From positions 1 through 36,751 of the forward strand of contig VKHL01000220.1 in NCBI GenBank assembly GCA_015146655.1: DNA of 36,751 nucleotides, written 5' to 3'. A program made the translations under genes and the position numbers. This DNA comes from Ochromonas danica (lineage: Eukaryota > Sar > Chrysophyceae > Chromulinales > Chromulinaceae). Position 1 is the stretch's first letter. The number at the start of each line of letters is the position of its first letter. The notes under the pieces were generated by a model. That model was not told the DNA's origin, made no database searches, and worked only from the letters and a program-made list of their open reading frames with translations. Positions 30,965 through 36,751 of the stretch are shown here, in pieces.

Positions 30965-32942
30965 TTAAACTTGACCAGTTGGAAGAGCGTAAGGGGAGAT
31001 ATAGGTTTGAGGAGTAACAGAGGGTAAGGATTTTAGAGAATATTTCACTTGTTCGCTCGACTCACCCTGCCCCCCACCGGGACTGCCACCCAAGTCTCCA
31101 GCCGACTTCGTCTTGCGACTGAGACCCAACTTATCGCCAGAAATAGGCGAACCTTCTCCGCTCGAGCTTCGACTTGATCTCTGGCGACGGCTCTTTCCTG
31201 CGCTCTTTGACCTCTTCATACTTCCTCCAAGGCCTTGAGAAGCCAATTGATCCAGACTGAGCTTTCCGGTGAGAACCTTGGTGATGATTTGGTTGGCTTT
31301 GGTTGCGTTGGTTCGAACCTCTTCCATGACCTGGCTGATGGATTCCTTCTGTCGTTTCGTGGCAATAGCTGCACGACGTCGCTCTTCAACTAAAGCCTGA
31401 CGTTGCTCCAGCATTTGAGATATACGTCTATTATAACAGAAAAGCAAAATGATCTCAATAAACCAAGTAACAAGAAGCATGTAATGTATGTAGTCTAGCA
31501 AGAACATACTGGTCATTTTCTTCGATACGCTTCTGGGTTGTAAGGCGACGGTAATCATTAATTCGCATGACTCGATGTACATTCTCTAGCTTGAGTTGAG
31601 TCTTAAGCAGCTTTCTCTCCTTTGTGATTGTCATGTCTTTATTTCTTCGTTCTTGAACCTCAAACACGTGTGCTTCCTCTTCATCAAACTTCTCCAGCAT
31701 CAATTCTGCCTTGCGCTCTTCCTCGCGCTTCTGTTGCAATAGAATCATTTGACGTCGTTGCTCTTGCAGCTCCAGCTCCTGCGCCTTCAACTCGCGCTCT
31801 TCCTCCTGTCTCCGAACATGTTCTGCACGGATCTGCTCGAACTGCTCCTGCTTCGAGAGGAAATCCTGCTTCTTCTTCTCTTCAATAGCTTTAGCCATCT
31901 CCATATTCATTGAGATACGTTCTTCGATCATCTGACGCTTACGGCGCATCATCTCCGCATGCTCAGCCTGCTTCTTCATTATGGCTTCTTGCTTCTTCCT
32001 TTCTGCGTATTGCATCGATTCCAACCGCTGACGAAGCCGCATCTGCTCTTCAGTAAAGAACTGTTCGACCTGTCGACGGTGCTCCTCATGCTTGCGCTTG
32101 CGCTCTTGTTCCTCCTCACGAGCCCTTCGGCGCTGTTCAGCCTGCTTGCGTGCAGCCTCTTCAGCAAGAGCACGCTCTTTCTCGTGGGCCTCTCGAGCCA
32201 AGGCGAGCCGCTGCTGCTCCTCCGCCTCCTCCATCGCCGATTTCTGCAACTCGCGCAGCCTCCGCTCCTCCGCCATCAATCGCATGCGCTTTTCTTGCTG
32301 CTTTTTACGTAAGGTATCTTTCTTCTTCGCCTCTGCAATGCGCTTCTCCATGTCCTGCGTCAGTTTGGCACGATTGAGTTCGAAATTGATCATAGACTCC
32401 AGCTCCTTCTGTTGTCGCTTTCGCATCTTCTCGATGCGCTGGAGTTCCATTTGAATTAAAGTGCTGTTTTGTTCTTCTTGCTGCTTCAGAACCATTTCTG
32501 GCGTTAGCGAGTCTGCGGCGGTCAGATTGGTCGCGGACTCGAACTCAGCCACGGCCAGTCGCTTTCGCTCTAAGCGACACTGTCGCATGAGGTCGTAGCG
32601 ACGTTGCACATAGGCTTCATGGCGAATGCGCTGCACGGCGGGATCAATGCCGGGCTCCCAGAAGGAGTCGATGTCTCGGATCTTGAGCACCTCGGGATTG
32701 ACACCCAGCTTCAAACAAATCTCTGCGCTACGGGGGGTAAGCACCATTCGCGCAGGAGGAGGATTGATATTTGAGGAGGTGACGTCTGAGACCATGTTGA
32801 AGACCTCGTCCAGGCTGAGAGGAGGGAGAGAAGAATTCTTCTTTTTGCCTTTCTTGCGGCTGCCATTGTTTTCAGAGTTGACCGAGAAATCCGAAGAACT
32901 CCGAGGACGAGATAAAGATGGGGACGACGACGTTGCCTTCAT
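30965..32942 (-). CDS. Long coiled-coil protein, possibly cytoskeletal or flagellar (2 exons)
   Basis: Exons on the minus strand are 32942-31510 and 31427-30965 (intron 82 nt, phase 2), giving 631 residues. Residues 1-60 are Ser-rich and basic. Residues about 66-130 are the only globular-looking part: RMVLTPRSAEICLKLGVNPEVL then FWEPGIDPAVQRIRHEAYVQRRYDLM. The pattern TPRSxExCxxLGxxPxxL...RxxxYxxRR is one I associate with coiled-coil proteins of flagellated eukaryotes, though I cannot name the family. Residues about 130-530 are a nearly continuous Glu/Lys/Arg/Gln coiled coil with many MRxxQ/EERR runs. The tail (about 530-631) is Ser/Arg/Gly-rich with SRSSSGEGSPISGDK-type phosphosites. The gene is convergent with giant gene B and head-to-head with NAA15 (about 220 bp apart). 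Confidence 0.82.
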
Positions 32943-33165
32943 TCCGCAAATAACCTAGACTAATCAGTTCAGAGCCAGCTTCGAAAACCGCTCCGTGCTG
33001 TTGACAAACAATTGGCAGATGACCGTTTCACTCTAAAAGTTGTTTTTCGGCGCGCTTCTCCCAGCGCAAGGTAAGAATAGACTGCTGCAGTACTGTACAG
33101 CAGGTGTTGTGTAGGCATCGTGAGGTGTTGCTTTGAGCTCTCCCAATCTTGGTAATAGAGTGACT

Positions 33166-35956
33166 ATGCAGTCAAACGTTGGCAACAGGTGAGGTCCTTC
33201 TTCATTCTAAGGGATGAATTGAAAGATAATAACTGTTGATGGCCTCATCTGTGACGGGATAGACTGCCCAAGAAGGAAGCAGAACTCTTCCGCGCTTTGG
33301 TCTCCTGCCACGAGCAGAAGCAGTACAAGAAGGGAATTAAAATAGCCGATACTATATTGAAGAAGTATCCTAACAATGGCGAGACGCAGGCGATGAAAGG
33401 TCTCATCTTGAGCCAGACGGGCAAGAAGGCCGAGGCCTACGAGTTGGTCAAGAGCGGAGTGCGGAATGACGTCCGCTCTCACGTCTGCTGGCACGTTTAT
33501 GGCCTCTTGTATAGGGCTGATACGAACTACAAAGAAGCTATCAAGTGCTACTTGAACGCCCTTCGCATCGATCCAGGCAATCAGAATATTCTGCGAGATC
33601 TCTCCTGGCTGCAAGCGCAGGTAATCCACACCTCTTCCTACACCTTGTCATACATTAATCTGGACATGTTCTACTCGTGAATTGGTCGTGCTTTCGCTCG
33701 CTTATCTTTGTCTCTTTTGCTGTTTGGTAAAAGATGAGAGACAAGGTGGGCTTTGCGGCCACTCGGCGTCGCATTCTCGAGGGCAAGCCTTCCCTGCGCG
33801 CTTCTTGGGTGGCCTTCGCGGTTGCCAATTTCATGCTGGAGGATTACGCGGCGGCTTTTGATGTTATCTCCAAATACAATGAGAGCGTTACCAATAAGGA
33901 AGATACTGATCCGTATGAGGAGAGTGAGTTGTTGCTCTTCCAGAATCTTTGCTTGGAACGTCGCGGACTGTTTGCGGAGGCTTTGGCTCACCTTGATCAG
34001 TTCCGTGCTGCTATTGTGGACAAGTTATCTTGTGAGGTTAAGTATGCGCAATTGCTAACTCTTTCGGAGCGTTTTGGTGAGGCGCAGTCAGCTTGGGAGA
34101 AGCTTCTTGCCGCGCAGCCAGAGAACTATCGCTTCCATTGCGGCCTGCAAATCGCGTTGTTGCGCCTCCCAGTTGGAGAAGCGAGCTCTATGTTTTCGCT
34201 CAAGCGGTTGGATCTGCCGTGCTCAGTGCTATCATTGACCGACACACAGCGAAACCTGTTGCTGAACAATTATCGCGAACAAAAGTCTCGGGCAGGTCGT
34301 AAAATTGTTCTCTTTCTCTTGTCAGGAAGTGCCGGGTTTGAAGAAGAGTTGGAAAGGTTCATTGTGGAAAATCTTGAGAGAGGACTTCCCTCTTTGTTCC
34401 ATGAGATTTGTTCTTTGGTGCTGATCCCTGACACGGCAGCTCCAGGCCGCCTTGTCCCCGCAAAAGAGCCCATCGATTTCCGTGAGCATATGGTCACTCA
34501 ACTTAGTTTAGCCATCCTGGATCGTTTTACGAAGCCGCGCAATCCACAAGCAGCATTATGGGGATTATTTCTACGAGCTCATTTGCTAGAGTGTGGTGGT
34601 GCTTTGGAGGCTGCCAATCAGGCCATCGACGAAGCCCTCGCTCATACACCCACTGCTATCGACGTTCTTGTAAAGAAGGCGCGCTTGCTCAAGAAGACGG
34701 GAAATGTTTTGGGCGCCGCAATGGCGATGGAGGAATGTCGTGCCCTGGACCTCCAAGATCGCTACTTGAACAACAAAGCTGCGAAGTATTTCCTTCGAGC
34801 AGATGATACTACCCAAGCCCTTGCCACTATTTCCCTCTTCACGAAGCATGAAGGAGACGTGATTAAGACCTTAGATTACCTTCAGTGTAGTTGGTTTGAG
34901 CTTGAAAGTGCTGAAGCCTACAGTCGCACCAAGAAATGGGGTTTGGCTCTGAAACGCTTCTATTCCGTACGGAAGCATTTCGTCGATCAGTACGATGATC
35001 TTTTCGACTTTCATGGCTATTGCATGCGCAAGACAACACTTCGTGCTTACATGGACATGCTGACGACACAAGACAATTCCTATGGCCACGTGTCTTTTCA
35101 GCGAGCATTCCGCGGTGCTGTCTCAATCTTGCTTCACTTGCTGGACAGTCCTGAAGACATTGATGGGCTGGGACATCTTTCTCCCGCTGAACGTAAAAAA
35201 GAGCGTCTTCGTTTGAAGAAGAAGAAGGCTCGTGATGTTGCCGCCAAGGAACCTGTTAATAACAAGGAAAAGGAGGAACCTTCTGTCAGTAAACCCAACG
35301 AAGACGAAGACCTTGAAGGTGAACAGTTGCTCAGCAAAGACTTTACGACGGAGATTGCCTCTTGGTGTGCACTGCTCGCACCTCATTTAGAGCATTGCTC
35401 TGCCGAGACCCTTGCCATTTATTGCGAGGCTTGCTTGCGTAGAGGAAAACTTCTTCCTGCAGTTCGTGCTGTCTCGATCGGACGTGCTAAAGATGTGTAT
35501 AACCCCGCTTTACATGTTGCTTTTGTTCGCTTGGCAGCGAAAATGAAAGGTAACAAGAAAGTTCATGCTACCTCTCTGGCAACTGTCAAGGAAGAGTTCG
35601 CTAACCTTCAAGGAACTAGCCTTCTTGATTTCGTGAACTCGTACCTGGCGACTGCCATTGACAGGGGCAGTCTACCCCACGTTTTGGCTGGTCTGAAGGC
35701 GCTGCAAGTGGCCGAAAAAGCTGCTGTGGTTCAAGCTCGTTGTGCTGACATTTTCGCTCGTGAAGATAATTGGAATCGTCGCGGAGTTACTGTTTACAAC
35801 GTTATCGATACAGCTAAATTTCTCACTGGTTCCTTTGAGCATGAGAGCTTTACAGCGCAGTTTTTGGAGTGGGCGAAAACTAAATTTGGTTCGTGCCAGT
35901 TTTTGAACAATTCCGCTTCAACTGCAGGAGATGATGCTGATCAGCAAGACCTTTAA
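33166..35956 (+). CDS. NAA15: NAA15, auxiliary subunit of N-terminal acetyltransferase NatA (3 exons)
   Basis: Exons are 33166-33188, 33263-33620 and 33734-35956, giving 867 residues, almost exactly the human length (866). NAA15 anchors the catalytic subunit NAA10 to the ribosome, where NatA acetylates nascent N-termini. Exon 1 supplies only MQSNVGNR, read through an AG|A junction into LPKKEAELFRALVSCHEQKQY. TPR signatures follow: GETQAMKGLILSQTGKKAEAYELV, VRNDVRSHVCWHVYGLLYRAD, NYKEAIKCYLNALRIDP and ILRDLSWLQAQMRD, then RASWVAFAVANFMLEDYAAA. The second half retains the ALKRFYSVRKHFVDQYDDLFDFH and YCMRKTTLRAYMDML blocks, followed by a Lys-rich acidic linker (RKKERLRLKKKKA, about residue 615). 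All splice sites are GT-AG. The tiny first exon was too short for an ORF scan but is well supported by conservation. Confidence 0.96.
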
Positions 35957-36147
35957 GATTCAGAGCGGGTATGAAGAACAAAATACTTTAATAGTGTTAA
36001 TTCTAATTCAGTGCACTTCTTGTCCTGAAGTTCCACTATGAAGTACTTCCTTTGTTGTTGTAAGAACAGAATAGCAACACAATGTAGGAAGAGGCAAAGC
36101 AAAGGACAAAAGGCAAAAATAATAATGAATATAAAACGAAATAGAAC

Positions 36148-36153
36148 AAAAAA
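36148..36153 (-). terminator. RNA polymerase III oligo-T terminator of the 5S gene
   Basis: Six consecutive T residues on the minus strand immediately follow the 3' helix I strand of the 5S rRNA. This is the standard Pol III stop signal. Confidence 0.85.
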
Positions 36154-36270
36154 CGATCGTCACGAGGGCTTCGCACGTGGTCACCCACCGTACTACTGGC
36201 CTCGCCTGAGCACGCTTAACTTCCTAGATCTGACGGGTTAGGGTGCAGTAGTGCTAGTATGAACGATCAT
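36152..36270 (-). rRNA. 5S ribosomal RNA gene
   Basis: Read on the minus strand, this 119-nt stretch aligns by eye along its whole length with eukaryotic 5S rRNA. It has the TTCATACTAGCACT 5' part, the near-invariant GAAGTTAAGCGTGCT with GGCGAGG (internal control region, box A), AGTAGTACGG, and TGGGTGACCACGTGCGAAG with CCTCGTG at the 3' side (box C). Helix I is formed by GATCGT near the 5' end and ACGATC at the 3' end. A run of six T follows at once, the usual RNA polymerase III terminator. Ends are accurate to about two bases. The open frame on the opposite strand here is spurious. Confidence 0.93.
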
Positions 36271-36293
36271 GTCTGTTCCCCTCACCACCTCAC

Positions 36294-36301
36294 TATACAT
36301 A
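36294..36301 (-). promoter_or_regulatory. TATA-like element upstream of the 5S gene
   Basis: On the minus strand tatgtata lies about 24-31 bases before the predicted 5S start, the distance at which plant and some protist 5S genes carry a TATA-like element. The match is short and this is only a candidate. Confidence 0.4.
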
Positions 36302-36751
36302 CTGTACTACTACCAATCCTCTTCCATCTCCACTTTCTGATTGTTGTTTCTTCTATTCTCTCTTTGCCTTCTGAAGCAGAGAAGAAAGAAAGCAGACATG
36401 ATGGCAATTGCAAATAAGTAGTGTGATATGAATAATTTCATGGCTCATGTAAGACAGTTTTCATCTTCTTCTCCATACCATGCAATGAGCGTTCTTCAGT
36501 GAGGCAATGAGAACACCTCACACTATCTCCTGCACAATATAGAAACTGTGGTCAGTTAGTGGGTATGTATAAGTGGGATGTGCTGTTCATGGAGCATTCT
36601 CTGACTCCTAGAGAAAGGTCTGTATTTCTCTTCAACAATGCTGACGCTGTAGTTCCGGCTAGGCTAGACCTCATAGAGGGTCAGAGGGTAGCGATGAAGA
36701 GTGAGGAGGAAAGTATTATTAGAGAGTGAGAGACTCTCCTAGACAGACCTC
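36302..36751. other. Right flank without recognised gene
   Basis: I see no supported coding region and no snRNA, tRNA or second 5S copy. The stretch has purine-rich and pyrimidine-rich patches (for example 36340-36400 and 36690-36740). A gene cut by the window end cannot be excluded. The interval 35957-36147, between the NAA15 stop and the 5S terminator, likewise holds only an A-rich presumed 3' UTR. Confidence 0.5.

Noticed and set aside
36038-36241. 67-codon plus-strand open frame.
   Set aside because: Its second half is the antisense of the 5S rRNA gene.

Overview
The window is nuclear DNA of a compact-genome protist. Genes are clearly eukaryotic (SEC23, CNOT3, NAA15, RFT1, SmD3, tubulin-tyrosine ligase, SLC33A1), many are intron-poor, and about nineteen short spliceosomal introns (roughly 53-119 nt, nearly all GT-AG) can be placed by reading-frame continuity and family conservation. 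Secreted EGF-rich proteins with a CPKGDDP motif, flagellar/coiled-coil type proteins and one leader resembling a plastid-targeting presequence make a stramenopile (heterokont) the best guess. This is an inference, not proof.

Layout: 1-1617 no convincing gene; 1618-2499 METTL21-like methyltransferase (+); 2540-3772 tubulin-tyrosine ligase (-); 3982-6646 SEC23, four exons (-); 6906-8938 unknown protein with an internally duplicated domain (+, three exons); 9115-10804 degenerate methyltransferase-like protein with a signal/transit-like leader (+, three exons); 10978-12909 CNOT3 (-); 13128-14900 RFT1 (+); 14969-15968 CID plus CCCH protein with a probable GC-AG intron (-); 16105-17916 secretory GYF-domain multi-pass membrane protein (+); 18104-19693 SLC33A1-like transporter (-); 19952-20791 DUF3605-like protein (+); 21019-25239 and 26598-30768 two giant paralogues; 25427-26077 SmD3 (+) between them; 30965-32942 coiled-coil protein (-); 33166-35956 NAA15 (+); about 36152-36270 a 5S rRNA gene (-).

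The most exciting content is the pair of 1.33 kb-residue paralogues at 21019-25239 and 26598-30768. Each has a signal peptide, EGF-like modules, a CPKGDDP-containing module, nearly 800 residues of a two-strand 6+7 (13-residue) Gly/Val repeat, and a C-terminal Peptidase_S74 / intramolecular-chaperone domain of the phage tail-spike and MYRF type, with the Ser-Lys catalytic dyad intact in both. This predicts secreted, trimeric, self-cleaving fibres in a eukaryote, possibly part of flagellar hairs, scales or the cell coat.

The second striking item is SmD3, a core spliceosome gene whose own ATG appears to be created only by splicing (A|TG split by an intron). Functionally the rest is housekeeping: secretory pathway (SEC23, RFT1, SLC33A1, the GYF membrane protein), mRNA metabolism (CNOT3, CID-CCCH, SmD3), protein modification (NAA15, METTL21-like, TTL). 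Genes are packed head-to-head or tail-to-tail with gaps often of 40-250 bp, so neighbouring promoters probably overlap. There is no sign of operons, CRISPR or bacterial-style signals.
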